Shown piece by piece: positions 7,377-16,296 of a DNA stretch of 64,000 nt. The position numbers and the translations under genes are program-made. Each line of letters begins with the position of its first letter. Position 1 is the stretch's first letter. The notes beneath the pieces are model-generated. The model searched no databases and was not told the origin of the DNA. It worked only from the letters and a program-made list of their open reading frames with translations. Source of the stretch: Tectiglobus sp965247245 (GTDB lineage Bacteria > Pseudomonadota > Alphaproteobacteria > Rhizobiales > Hyphomicrobiaceae); contig CBDFGV010000003.1 in the NCBI GenBank assembly GCA_965247245.1, positions 3,348,001 to 3,412,000 on the forward strand. The letters are read 5' to 3'.

Positions 7377-9119
7377 CTATTCGTCCTCGGCTTGCGGTAC
7401 GGAAAAGTCTCCTGCCTTGACCAGCGACGCAAACAGACCATCGCGCGCAACCAACTCATCGTAACGACCCGTCTCAACGACTCGCCCTTTGTCCATCACG
7501 ACGATCCGATCCGCATTGGCCACGGTCGAAAGCCGATGCGCGATGATCAGTGTCGTCCGGCCTTCGCGCAACGTATCGAGAGCGGCCTTGATCTCGGCTT
7601 CGGTCTTGGTATCGAGTGCGCTCGTTGCTTCGTCGAGAATAAGGATCGGTGCATTCCTCAGGATGGCCCGAGCAATCGCGATGCGTTGACGTTCACCACC
7701 GGACAGGGATGCACCGCGCTCTCCAGCCACGAATGACATGCCACCGGGTTTCGCCGCGATGAAGCTCTCAGCCCGCGCCAATCGTGCTGCCTCGCGAATC
7801 TCATCCTCTGTGGCATCCGGACGACCCACAGCAATGTTCTCGGCAATACTGCGGTTGAACAACCCGGCATCCTGAAACACGACAGCAAAGTTGTGCCTGA
7901 GACTCTGCAACGTGACCGACTTGATATCCTTTCCGTCAATCAATATCCGTCCTTCGCCGGGATCACGCAGCCGCTGTAGCAATGCCATCAAGGTCGTCTT
8001 GCCCGCACCGGTCGGTCCAACCACGGCAATCGTCCGGCCAGCCGGAACGTCAACGCTGACGTCGAAAACGCCCTGATCGCCGTCACCATAACGGAACGTC
8101 ACGTCGTCAAACTTGATCGTGCCTTGCACGCCTGAGAGATCAGTGGCATTCGGCGCATCCTTGAGCACGGCTTGCTCGTCAAGCAAGGCGAAGTAGGTGG
8201 CCAACGTCGGCGTTTCCATGAACAGGCGCGAGACGAAGCTGGTCAGCTGGTCAAGCTTGGCAATCAACAGCGACGCAAACGCTGCAAAGCTGACGATCTC
8301 GCCGACGGTGATTTCGCCTGCACTTGCCAGATAGGATCCAAAGCCAAACACAGCGACCATGGTCACTGTCGCTGCCGCGCGGTTAAGAACCGTCAACACG
8401 CCCCACCAGGTCAGAACCGGGTACTGCTCGGATAGCAACCGGCGCATGGTCTGGCGCATCATATCTGCTTCAGCCGCGAGCCGCGAATAACCCTGCACCA
8501 CCGTGATGTTGCCGACGACGTCTCCAACGCGCCCCGAGACGTCCACATGGTACTGCTCGACCGCAGCTTGGCCTTGCGAGGTCCGCCGGATGACGATCAC
8601 GTTGAGACAGGCATAGAACACGGAGAGCAACAGTAGGAGCAAGGCCAGGCGCCACTCCATCCAGAACGCAACCGGTGCCAGGAACAAGATCGCCGTAATC
8701 GCAGCGATCTGCTCGCGCATCACCGTCAGCCAGGTCCCAAACAGCGAAGTTGCACCCGCCAGTATGGTACGCACGACGGTACCCGTACCACGGTCAGCGT
8801 GATAACTGAGCGGCAATGTGATGGCATGCTCAAAAGCATTCGCCATTGCTGCCAGGCGCTGCCTATGCGCTAGGCGATCAGCCGAAATCGCTACCAGCAC
8901 ACTTGCCAATATCGAGAAGAACCCGAGTAGCGCCCACATCCCGATCAACCCGAATGTCGGGTTACCGCTCGCGAGCGCATCGACGATCCAGCCGAAAAAC
9001 ACAGGCTCTGCCAGCTGCAACAGCCCGACGGCGGCATTCGCAAGCACAAGGCAGACGCACAGCCAGCGTTCTCCGGACAGAAGCGACAGCGCACGCTTGT
9101 AAACCGTCACGATGTTCAT
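7377..9119 (-). CDS. ndvA: ABC transporter, permease-ATPase fusion, NdvA/ChvA-like
   Basis: 580-residue half-transporter: six membrane segments in residues 1-310, then an ATPase domain with Walker A GPTGAGKTTL (about 370), signature LSGGERQRIAIARA and Walker B ILILDEATSALD. The N-terminus and membrane domain resemble NdvA/ChvA/BveA exporters, which move cyclic beta-1,2-glucan to the periplasm of alphaproteobacteria. The cyclic glucan synthase NdvB is not in the window, while an MdoH-type glucosyltransferase lies 7 kb away, so the exported glycan may differ from the rhizobial one. The gene ends just past the ribA terminator and starts 23 nt from the stop of the YfhO-like gene, suggesting cotranscription with it. 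Confidence 0.85.
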   Translation of the reverse strand: MNIVTVYKRALSLLSGERWLCVCLVLANAAVGLLQLAEPVFFGWIVDALASGNPTFGLIGMWALLGFFSILASVLVAISADRLAHRQRLAAMANAFEHAITLPLSYHADRGTGTVVRTILAGATSLFGTWLTVMREQIAAITAILFLAPVAFWMEWRLALLLLLLSVFYACLNVIVIRRTSQGQAAVEQYHVDVSGRVGDVVGNITVVQGYSRLAAEADMMRQTMRRLLSEQYPVLTWWGVLTVLNRAAATVTMVAVFGFGSYLASAGEITVGEIVSFAAFASLLIAKLDQLTSFVSRLFMETPTLATYFALLDEQAVLKDAPNATDLSGVQGTIKFDDVTFRYGDGDQGVFDVSVDVPAGRTIAVVGPTGAGKTTLMALLQRLRDPGEGRILIDGKDIKSVTLQSLRHNFAVVFQDAGLFNRSIAENIAVGRPDATEDEIREAARLARAESFIAAKPGGMSFVAGERGASLSGGERQRIAIARAILRNAPILILDEATSALDTKTEAEIKAALDTLREGRTTLIIAHRLSTVANADRIVVMDKGRVVETGRYDELVARDGLFASLVKAGDFSVPQAEDE

Positions 9120-9142
9120 TTCAGCGGCACCATCATCATTCG

Positions 9143-11470
9143 CTATTGCAACAAGCCTTTCAGAACACCGGAAACAGGGCGAAATTCAAACCGGACCGTA
9201 TGCCGTCCAGCTTCCACTTGCACGGCACGGAAGATCACATTCGCACGATGGACTTCAACAGGACGACCGTCGATATCGCCATACCACCAAGGATGCCAGG
9301 TATCGTTGAGGACCAGCCAGCCACCATCCGGGCTTTCCACCTCAACCTCAACAACAGTATTGGTGTAGGTCTTCAGCCGCGCGGCGCCGCCACGCCCTGC
9401 GCGTCCCACCGGGACGTCCGCTTCGAGCAACACGGTTTTGGAAAAGTCAACACCGGGCCACACACCGCTCGCCATGATCTGTTCGAAGTTTGCCCGCTTA
9501 GCGCCACTGACAAACATCACGCGCGGCAGTGTCTTTTCATTCTCATAGATCACGCCTTGCGGTGTCTCGGCCACGCGCTTCAGGCTTGGTGCAGGCGGAA
9601 ATTCCTTGATCGACTCGATCGGCTTCGGCGTCACCACGTACTTCAATCCCAACATCCGTGCCAGCTGCGAATCGTAGTGCGCCATCAACGGTGGGAACTT
9701 GCGTTGTCCGGGGGCACCAATGGTATCACCGGCACCGGTCGCATTCGCATAAATGTTCAGCCTGACGGGATTATATCCCAACGTATGTTCAAGACGATGA
9801 CTGAGGCTGGCATTCGGCCAATGAAACCCCAGGCCAGCCAATTCCACACGCGGCCGCTCGGTCGCCGAGGTGGCAGCAGACACGCGCGATTTTAGCTCCT
9901 GCACCAACGTGTTCGGGCTGTTCGTTTCCAGCATCTCAAGCGCGGAAGCTGGCAACGCCGACGCACCATTGGGACCGTTATTGGCGATAAGATCCGCGCC
10001 GAGAGGCAGCACAAGCAGGAGCCCCGACCACACCGGCCTGATCGGTTTCAGCCAGAATGCGAGGTAGATACATGCACTGGCAATAACGAACCAAACCACC
10101 GCAATTGCCAGCGGCACACTGGCTTGCCCCAAGCGATCAAAGTGATCGGCAAATCCAATTGCCATAACAAACGGCAAAGCGACGAGGCCAGCGAGCATCA
10201 GCCACTGCCTCAATGTCATCGAAAGGTCGAGCTCTGTCAGAAACCGGTGCGCACAGTAACCGGCCAGCAGCGCGCCAAGCCCGCCAATAACAAACACGGC
10301 ATCAGCAGGCCGGCGATAGAGATCAACACCAGGAAGAACGTCGTAAGCTGCGCGAAAGAACGGCGTGTACCAGCCCAGCGCATAGAGCAGTACCAGGACC
10401 CAGGCGATGGCGAAGAAACTCACGGCACGTTCGAAGAGATAACCGCGAGCGAGACCAACCGCGATCAGCAAAAACGAAATCGCGCCGATGTAAACGAGAC
10501 CCATATTCTGGGCGATGAAGAGACCTGTGTTCTCCCAGGTGAAGCTCGGCGGTCCCCAATAGTCGGCCATCTCGCCAGCGGCACCAAAGAGATGCGGAAC
10601 CGCGCCCGTCACAAGCAGCGCTGGATGCAAGGAGCCGGCAGCAGCTCCTGCATAGTCGATCGAAGGACGGTTCGAGATTTCCGCCAACTGTAGTGTCATC
10701 AAGACCGGCAGCGCGATAATGGCGCCACCGACGAGTGCACCGCTCACGAGCGCCGGAAGCGTGCGCACGATCTCTGATCCAACGCGTTCAGCCTGGCACC
10801 ATTGCCAAACGACATAGCCGGCCAGCACATACACACAAAGCAGGGCAACCTGATCGCGCCCGAGGACAAGGAAGGCTGCAACCACCCCGGCAAGCGCGCC
10901 GTACATCATCGACGGCTTCTGCATTGCCCGGCGCAGCAGCACCAAAACGAACGGAAGATACGCGAGACTAAACACCTGGCCGAAGTGCTGCAGCCGCCAA
11001 GCCATAGCGGCACCAAAAGCAAACCCGAGCGCCGCCACCACTGCGCCGGCCCAATGCCATTCCAAATCGTAGGCCAGCCAGAGCACGCCAAATCCTGCGA
11101 CAAGAAGCATGGCCAACACGGCAGCATCAATCGCCCAGAGGCTCGGAGAATGGTTAACGAGTGCAAGCACCAGCATCGGCGGTGAGAAGATCATCGCCTG
11201 CGGATCTGCGATTTGGGGATGCCCACTGAATGCATAAGGGTTCCAAAACGGCAACTCTCCACGCCCAAAACTCGCCGCCATGAATTGCACTTGCGGAGCA
11301 AAATGGGCCTTCGCATCCCACGGAATAGTCACAGTACCGCTGAGCCACGGCCACGCGAAGGCAATCCAAATCAGCGTCAGGAGCCCGGCTGCCGCCCAAT
11401 AATGGAGCAACCGGCCAAAATCTGACCCATTCTCATCGGCCGCTTGAAACCGCAGGTTGTCGTTAAGCAT
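9143..11470 (-). CDS. YfhO-family multipass membrane protein
   Basis: 775-residue integral membrane protein with about a dozen hydrophobic helices and a soluble C-terminal domain of about 250 residues. The segments WNPYAFSGHPQIADPQAM and WRLQHFGQVF are characteristic of YfhO-type, GT-C-like proteins; some family members take part in glycosylation of lipoteichoic acid or other envelope polymers. A polyprenyl-linked sugar transferase role is plausible, supported by the adjacent glycan exporter, but is not shown. ATG 11470 (MLNDNLRFQ) is preferred; an in-frame TTG at 11503 would add 11 residues. Confidence 0.8.
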   Translation of the reverse strand: MLNDNLRFQAADENGSDFGRLLHYWAAAGLLTLIWIAFAWPWLSGTVTIPWDAKAHFAPQVQFMAASFGRGELPFWNPYAFSGHPQIADPQAMIFSPPMLVLALVNHSPSLWAIDAAVLAMLLVAGFGVLWLAYDLEWHWAGAVVAALGFAFGAAMAWRLQHFGQVFSLAYLPFVLVLLRRAMQKPSMMYGALAGVVAAFLVLGRDQVALLCVYVLAGYVVWQWCQAERVGSEIVRTLPALVSGALVGGAIIALPVLMTLQLAEISNRPSIDYAGAAAGSLHPALLVTGAVPHLFGAAGEMADYWGPPSFTWENTGLFIAQNMGLVYIGAISFLLIAVGLARGYLFERAVSFFAIAWVLVLLYALGWYTPFFRAAYDVLPGVDLYRRPADAVFVIGGLGALLAGYCAHRFLTELDLSMTLRQWLMLAGLVALPFVMAIGFADHFDRLGQASVPLAIAVVWFVIASACIYLAFWLKPIRPVWSGLLLVLPLGADLIANNGPNGASALPASALEMLETNSPNTLVQELKSRVSAATSATERPRVELAGLGFHWPNASLSHRLEHTLGYNPVRLNIYANATGAGDTIGAPGQRKFPPLMAHYDSQLARMLGLKYVVTPKPIESIKEFPPAPSLKRVAETPQGVIYENEKTLPRVMFVSGAKRANFEQIMASGVWPGVDFSKTVLLEADVPVGRAGRGGAARLKTYTNTVVEVEVESPDGGWLVLNDTWHPWWYGDIDGRPVEVHRANVIFRAVQVEAGRHTVRFEFRPVSGVLKGLLQ

Positions 11471-11618
11471 TCGGAACTTCACAAAATGTTGCAGTGTGTT
11501 CAATCCGTTTCAGATGGCCGTTGCCCTATAACATCTTGCTATTGCCAAGGTCGCGCCGTAAAGCGGCGAAAGTCATCAACTATAGAGTGATTCAGCGGAT
11601 GAAATTGTGGAGGGCGGC

Positions 11619-12371
11619 TTGCTAGAACCAATTCGTCCATATCTCGATCGACGGACCAGGCCAAGAGGGCGGGACGCTGGCGAAGCCACAGTCTCCGATC
11701 CCATTGCAGTTATTCGCAATGCCCCGACAAGCCGTCCATTCGTTGTCGCCCAGTTGGGGCAGTCGCTCGATGGGCGCATTGCGACCGTCACTGGCGAAAG
11801 TCGATGGATTAGTGGCAGCCCGGCATTGGACCACCTGCATCGCATTCGTGCGGCTGTTGACGCAGTCGTCGTTGGCGTCGGCACTGCGTTGGCGGATGAC
11901 CCACAGCTGACTGTGCGTCGTGCAATCGGCCAAGACCCAGCACGCGTGATCATCGATCCGAACTGCCGCTTGACGAGCCAGGCCAAGTGCCTGCGCGCCG
12001 ACGGTGCGCGCCGCATCATCATTCGGCGTGGCGCCACGGACCATTGTTCGTCCCTCGAGACGATCGAGTTGGACGGCGGCACAGACGATCTGATTTGCCC
12101 AAACGAGATTGCAAGCAAATTGTTTGCTGCAGGCCTTAAGAAGATTCTGATTGAGGGCGGCGCACGAACGATTTCCAGCTTCATCGATGCCGGCGCCGTT
12201 GACCGACTGCATCTGATGGTTGCTCCTGTGATCATCGGGTCTGGTCAGCCCGGTCTCGAGCTGGAGCCCATCCAGCAGCTATCCAGCGCCTTACGGCCCA
12301 AGACAACGGCCCATGTACTGGACGGCGGAGAAGTGCTATTCGACTGCGACTTACGTCAGGATCGTCGCTAA
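11619..12371 (+). CDS. RibD C-terminal-type reductase (no deaminase domain)
   Basis: About 250 residues of RibD_C/dihydrofolate-reductase fold: RPFVVAQLGQSLDGRIAT, ESRWISG, VGVGTALADDPQLTVR and the late KILIEGGARTISSF with GSG. RibD_C reduces the ribosyl chain of pyrimidine intermediates of riboflavin synthesis using NADPH. The N-terminal cytidine-deaminase-like domain of bifunctional RibD is missing; about 35 unrelated residues precede the reductase. TTG 11619 is chosen because GGAGGG lies just upstream; an in-frame GTG at 11607 is possible. The cytochrome b561 gene follows after 11 nt. With ribA nearby and the PTPS-like operon opposite, it may serve a riboflavin-like side pathway. Confidence 0.88.
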   Translation: MLEPIRPYLDRRTRPRGRDAGEATVSDPIAVIRNAPTSRPFVVAQLGQSLDGRIATVTGESRWISGSPALDHLHRIRAAVDAVVVGVGTALADDPQLTVRRAIGQDPARVIIDPNCRLTSQAKCLRADGARRIIIRRGATDHCSSLETIELDGGTDDLICPNEIASKLFAAGLKKILIEGGARTISSFIDAGAVDRLHLMVAPVIIGSGQPGLELEPIQQLSSALRPKTTAHVLDGGEVLFDCDLRQDRR

Positions 12372-12382
12372 CGGATAAGACA

Positions 12383-12943
12383 TTGCAGCAGCCAAAATAC
12401 CAGTACGGTCTGACAGCCCGGGTACTCCATTGGCTGACAGTCCTCATGCTCTTGTTGACCGTGCCGATTGGTTTCGCCATGACCTACCGTGGTGGCGATC
12501 TCAAAATCTGGGATGCCACAACAAACGCGCTCTACAGCTCGCACAAACTGCTTGGCTTTCTGATCTTACTGATTGTTGTCGCGCGTTTGATCAACAATCG
12601 CATCAGCAGCACTCCGCCTGACGAACCCGGCATGAAGAAAATCTTCAAGGTCGCCGCGCACGGCACACATCACCTTCTCTACGTGCTGCTCTTGCTCGTA
12701 CCGATAACCGGCTGGGTCGCGACGTCGATGTTTCCGGCGCTCAACATTTTCGGCCTGTTCAGCCTACCAGCGATCGCTTCTCCGGATCAGAAACTGTCAC
12801 GGTTGATCTTCGACTATCACGCCTATCTGGCTTACGCGCTCCTCGCTGTGATAGCGGCTCACATTGCGGGTGCGCTGTTCCACCAGTTCGTCTTGCGAGA
12901 CGGTATCATCCGGCGCATGTGGCCAAAGCGGACTACCGACTAA
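12383..12943 (+). CDS. Cytochrome b561
   Basis: 186-residue four-helix membrane cytochrome of the bacterial b561 family. Candidate haem-ligand histidines lie in VLHWLT, SSHKLLGF, HGTHHLLY and in the last helix AAHIAG. Such proteins pass electrons between the quinone pool and periplasmic partners or superoxide. TTG start 11 nt after the RibD-like gene, with a weak GGATAAGA site. The stop codon overlaps the stop of the convergent methyltransferase gene (12940-12943). The pairing with a flavin/pterin-type reductase gene hints at a redox role for the product, by position only. Confidence 0.9.
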   Translation: MQQPKYQYGLTARVLHWLTVLMLLLTVPIGFAMTYRGGDLKIWDATTNALYSSHKLLGFLILLIVVARLINNRISSTPPDEPGMKKIFKVAAHGTHHLLYVLLLLVPITGWVATSMFPALNIFGLFSLPAIASPDQKLSRLIFDYHAYLAYALLAVIAAHIAGALFHQFVLRDGIIRRMWPKRTTD

Positions 12944-13749
12944 TTGGCCGGAGCTGCAAACAGATCCTCATGACCAACGATTGAGACGGCATTCGAACTG
13001 CCATTGCGGTGCTCGGCCCAATCATCAACGTCCTCGCCCGCAACGTCACCGATTTCGCGCACGGCCGCTGCCCAGCCGCGATCCGTCTCCTTGCGCAGCT
13101 CGTGCCAACCAGCGTCGAGGATCCAGGCACTTTTTCCTCTGACGACTCTGTAGCCAGCCGTCTCGAATGCAGTTGCAAGAACATCGGTTGCATCAGCGCC
13201 AGCCGCCGGACCAAAGCCCTTGTCCGTACTTTGATGCTTGTTGAATGCCTCGCGCATCGATCGATCTGCATGATGTTCCGGCTGCCAGCTCGCGATGCCA
13301 TCGTAGGTCAGGGTTGTATAGAAAGCCGCCCCTGTCGCCGCGATTTGCTGAACCATCCCCTTGATCACCACAGGGGATACCAAATCGAACAAGGCGGATG
13401 CCGTGACGAGATCGCAATCCTCAATCAAACCGGCAATGTCGCCCGACGCGAAATCGCCTAGTTTAACCTGGACCGAAGCGCCCGATGACGCCTGGATTAG
13501 TTGTGCCGATCGAAGCTCTGCGAGTTCCAACAGGCCTGCATCGTGATCGACGAGCGTCCAGCTTTGCGCCACTCCAAGATCGGGCGACAAGCTGCGAAAA
13601 TTGGAACCGGTGCCGCAACCGAGATCGACGATCCTGATCATTTCGCGCTGACCGATCCAGTCAACGCATGCCTGACGCACCTGATGGTTGATCGAAGCGT
13701 GATCCATCGGCTCGCGCAATGTCAGCCAATCCGCAGAAAACCCGCTCAT
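12940..13749 (-). CDS. Class I SAM-dependent methyltransferase
   Basis: 269-residue protein with the SAM-binding motif I IVDLGCGTGSN (40-50) and an acidic motif II region LVDHDAG. The ATG at 13749 overlaps the TGA of the upstream glycosyltransferase gene (ATGA), so the two are translationally coupled. Acceptor unknown. It is the last gene of the leftward run MDR / PTPS-like / GT4 / methyltransferase, and its product may methylate the glycosylated product of that run. It ends tail-to-tail on the cytochrome b561 gene with overlapping stop codons. Confidence 0.87.
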   Translation of the reverse strand: MSGFSADWLTLREPMDHASINHQVRQACVDWIGQREMIRIVDLGCGTGSNFRSLSPDLGVAQSWTLVDHDAGLLELAELRSAQLIQASSGASVQVKLGDFASGDIAGLIEDCDLVTASALFDLVSPVVIKGMVQQIAATGAAFYTTLTYDGIASWQPEHHADRSMREAFNKHQSTDKGFGPAAGADATDVLATAFETAGYRVVRGKSAWILDAGWHELRKETDRGWAAAVREIGDVAGEDVDDWAEHRNGSSNAVSIVGHEDLFAAPAN

Positions 13750-14813
13750 TTCACACCATCCAAGGACTTGACCACGTTGGCAACTTTCTCCGCGCAACCC
13801 TCCCAGGTCGGCAGCGCCTGCGCCGCCGCCCACGCCGCATCTGCTCGTCTGCTACGCTCGGCCGGATCACGAAGCAGTTGGTCCAAGGCCCGCGCAAAGG
13901 CTGACGGGTCCTCGGCCGGCACTTTGAGCGCCGCCGCGTCACTCACCGTCTCCGCCATTGCGCCGGCGTTGGTGCAAACAATTGGCAGGCCGTACGCCAG
14001 GGCCTCGGTCAATACCATGCCGTATCCTTCGTACCGTGACGGCATCACGAAAATGTCCGCGCTTGAATAGTGATGATCAAGATCATCGGCTGAGACTTCG
14101 CCGGCCAGTTCAATTTGGCGGCGTAGACCGGAGCTCAAAATCGCTTCACGCACTTTCTGAGCATAGCCCCCATCATGATCCGTTGCGCCAACGATGGTGA
14201 GCTGCCAATCGGCGTACTCAAGCTGTCCGAGCGCCTCGATCAATCCAACATAGTCTTTGCGGGGAATAACGGCTCCGACAGCCAAAAGCTTCGCGGTACC
14301 ATCGCCGCCAACAGCCCGGGTCCCCTTCTTTGTCCCTGGCTCGGCAACCGTCGTACGTTCGGCTGGAACATCATAACTGTCCTGCAGCAAACGGGCAGTC
14401 GCGGCACTTGTCGTAATCACGTGATCTGCCTTGGCAAGCGCATGAATTTCGCTCACACGCAACGCCTGTCGTTGCTCCTCGTTCAGCCCGCTTTCCAGAG
14501 CCAGAGGGTGATGAACCAAGGCAATGACGCGCTGCTCAATGGCATCTGCGACAGCACCCGAAAGGGCACCATAAGCCAGCCCGTCAACCATAAGCGTCGT
14601 TGTCGGATGAACTTGAGCGAAGATCTGCGCCGAAGCGTCCAGATCATCGGCGCTCGGAAAAGGAAATGAGCCCGGCAGCTGCAGGTGATGAGGCGTGACG
14701 CCAAATTGCGGAAGGTGCTGAAACAGTTTGCGGGCGTAGGCATAGCCGCCGGTAATCTTCTGCAGATCACCAGGCACGGCAAAGGCGAGATCAGTCACCC
14801 AGATCCCCTTCAT
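13746..14813 (-). CDS. Glycosyltransferase family 4
   Basis: 355-residue GT-B fold transferase. The C-terminal nucleotide-sugar domain shows AVGAVIPRKDYVGLIEAL (about 190-210) and the E-x7-E motif in PSRYEGYGMVLTEALAYG (about 265-283), typical of retaining GT4 enzymes. ATG 14813 is preferred, giving a 23-nt overlap with the PTPS-like gene; its stop overlaps the methyltransferase start. No membrane segment is seen, so it probably acts in the cytoplasm. Its place between a PTPS-fold gene and a methyltransferase suggests a small-molecule acceptor; cyanobacteria are known to glycosylate pterins. Confidence 0.88.
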   Translation of the reverse strand: MKGIWVTDLAFAVPGDLQKITGGYAYARKLFQHLPQFGVTPHHLQLPGSFPFPSADDLDASAQIFAQVHPTTTLMVDGLAYGALSGAVADAIEQRVIALVHHPLALESGLNEEQRQALRVSEIHALAKADHVITTSAATARLLQDSYDVPAERTTVAEPGTKKGTRAVGGDGTAKLLAVGAVIPRKDYVGLIEALGQLEYADWQLTIVGATDHDGGYAQKVREAILSSGLRRQIELAGEVSADDLDHHYSSADIFVMPSRYEGYGMVLTEALAYGLPIVCTNAGAMAETVSDAAALKVPAEDPSAFARALDQLLRDPAERSRRADAAWAAAQALPTWEGCAEKVANVVKSLDGVK

Positions 14814-15195
14814 ACCAGGCACGCGCCAGATGCGTCTCACCGAGGGTCACGCGCATCTTCACGAGATCTTCCGATCCCGGGCCGAGCTCTCCGCTGGCAA
14901 TGCACGCCCGCATTTCATCGAAGATGTGCTTGCACAGAAACTCCGTCGTTGTCAGCGTTCCTTCAAAGTGCGGCGCGGTATCCAGATCGCTGTAATTGAG
15001 CGGCGCCAGCACTTTCTTCAGTGCCGTGCCAGCCCGTCCGATATCGACAACGACATTATGCTCGCTCAGTTCTTTGCGAAAGAACGCCACGTCCACAACA
15101 AAGGTCGCGCCATGCTTGTTCTGCGCCGGTCCAAAAAACGGATCAGGCAGGCTGTGCGCAATCATAATGGCTTCGCGAACTTCAACTGCGAACAT
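14791..15195 (-). CDS. 6-pyruvoyl-tetrahydropterin synthase-fold protein (divergent active site)
   Basis: 134-residue PTPS/QueD-like protein. Recognisable elements are AHSL (His14), KHGATF (His28), the TTTEFLCKHIFDEM helix and the late VTLGETHLARAWYEG with Glu120. PTPS and QueD process dihydroneopterin triphosphate at a zinc site of three histidines with a catalytic Cys and His. Here the HGH pair reads HGA (Ala30), no Cys precedes it, and the catalytic His position in LNYSDLD appears to be Tyr. The reaction is thus likely altered. The start has a GAGGA site upstream. It overlaps the GT4 gene and follows the MDR gene by 31 nt. Confidence 0.78.
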   Translation of the reverse strand: MFAVEVREAIMIAHSLPDPFFGPAQNKHGATFVVDVAFFRKELSEHNVVVDIGRAGTALKKVLAPLNYSDLDTAPHFEGTLTTTEFLCKHIFDEMRACIASGELGPGSEDLVKMRVTLGETHLARAWYEGDLGD

Positions 15196-15226
15196 TTTCA
15201 GGTCCTCATACGGTCTGTCTGGCGCT

Positions 15227-16255
15227 TTAGGTAGTCGCGGCTGGGTACTTGATCAACGGCGGCAGATCGGCATTGGACGCATCAAGAATGGCAGGAAGCA
15301 GACTTGGCGCATCTTCAAAGTTCACATCTTTACCAACCAGTAAGTCCAAAGCCTCACTATCGAGCAGACTGACGGCCTTTTCGAGTCGTCGGCGATAGGT
15401 CCATCTCGCCCGGTGCTGCGTAGAGACCATACCGACTTGCGACGAAATGAATCGGAGTCTCTTGCTGTGCACCGCCCCGCCAAGTCCGACATTGACGGAC
15501 TTATCTCCATACCAGCTCATTTCGACGATCGTCGCTTCAAGGCCGGCGCAACCAATCGCCGTCGCAAGACCGGCTTCGCTGACACTGGTGTGAAAGACGA
15601 CATCGCAGTTATCAGGCGCATCATCAGGCAGGCAGATGTTCAATCCCATCTCGCGGCCGAGCGCGACACGATCAGGGTTAACGTCGACAATCGCGACCTC
15701 CGCCCCGGGCATTTGCGCGCACAGGAATCCGGTCAGCAATCCGACGATTCCCGCGCCGATTACAGCAACACGATCTCCGGCGCTCAACCCGGAGTCCCAA
15801 ACCGCGTTGAGCGCAGTTTCCATATTGCCCGCCATGGTCGCGCGGCGCAGCGGGATATGCTCAGGAATGGGCACAACAGCTTCTGCTGGAACAATAAAAT
15901 GGTCCTGGTGCGGAAACAGACAAAACACGGATTTGCCTATAAGTCCGTCGGGTCCTTCTTCCACCTGACCCGCCGTCGAATAGCCGTATTTAACTGGGAA
16001 CGGGAACTCACCAGATTGGAACGGCGCACGCATCGTTTGCCATTCCGACTCTGGAACAGCACCCAGCGAGACCAGCCGTTCGGTGCCACGACTGATAGCG
16101 GAGTAATGCGTTTGGACGCGAACCTCACCCTCGCGAACCGGTAACAAAGTATCGATTTGCGTGTGAATAGTCCCTGGTGCCATGTGCCAAAGCGCTTTCG
16201 CTACGTGCTTTTGGCCGCGGGACCGACCTTTGAAATTCTGTTGCTCGACCATCAT
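15227..16255 (-). CDS. Medium-chain dehydrogenase/reductase, BchC-like
   Basis: 342-residue MDR with a Rossmann motif VIGAGIVGLLTG (about 165-176) followed by the acidic strand end IVDVNPDR. The catalytic-zinc cysteine of alcohol dehydrogenases is absent: the region reads AISRGTERLVSLG, as in the BchC-like, zinc-free branch. It probably oxidises or reduces a bulky alcohol with NAD(P). First gene of the leftward run toward the PTPS-like, GT4 and methyltransferase genes. Two ATG codons (16255, 16252) are adjacent and a start nearer KHVAKALWH cannot be excluded. The divergent mdoH gene starts 41 nt away, so the two share a promoter region. Confidence 0.85.
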   Translation of the reverse strand: MMVEQQNFKGRSRGQKHVAKALWHMAPGTIHTQIDTLLPVREGEVRVQTHYSAISRGTERLVSLGAVPESEWQTMRAPFQSGEFPFPVKYGYSTAGQVEEGPDGLIGKSVFCLFPHQDHFIVPAEAVVPIPEHIPLRRATMAGNMETALNAVWDSGLSAGDRVAVIGAGIVGLLTGFLCAQMPGAEVAIVDVNPDRVALGREMGLNICLPDDAPDNCDVVFHTSVSEAGLATAIGCAGLEATIVEMSWYGDKSVNVGLGGAVHSKRLRFISSQVGMVSTQHRARWTYRRRLEKAVSLLDSEALDLLVGKDVNFEDAPSLLPAILDASNADLPPLIKYPAATT

Positions 16256-16296
16256 TTAACGTCTTCGGGCACACTTAAGAGGCAAGTTGGATCAGA

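Noticed and set aside
8846..9895. 349-codon plus-strand frame
   Set aside because: Antisense across the ndvA and YfhO-like genes, low-complexity Arg/His/Ser content typical of a shadow frame.
14821..15195. Assignment of the PTPS-fold gene as queD of the queuosine pathway
   Set aside because: Key zinc and catalytic residues are missing and no queC, queE or queF gene is nearby.
15413..16144. 243-codon plus-strand frame
   Set aside because: Antisense of the MDR gene, whose cofactor motif and operon position are clear.
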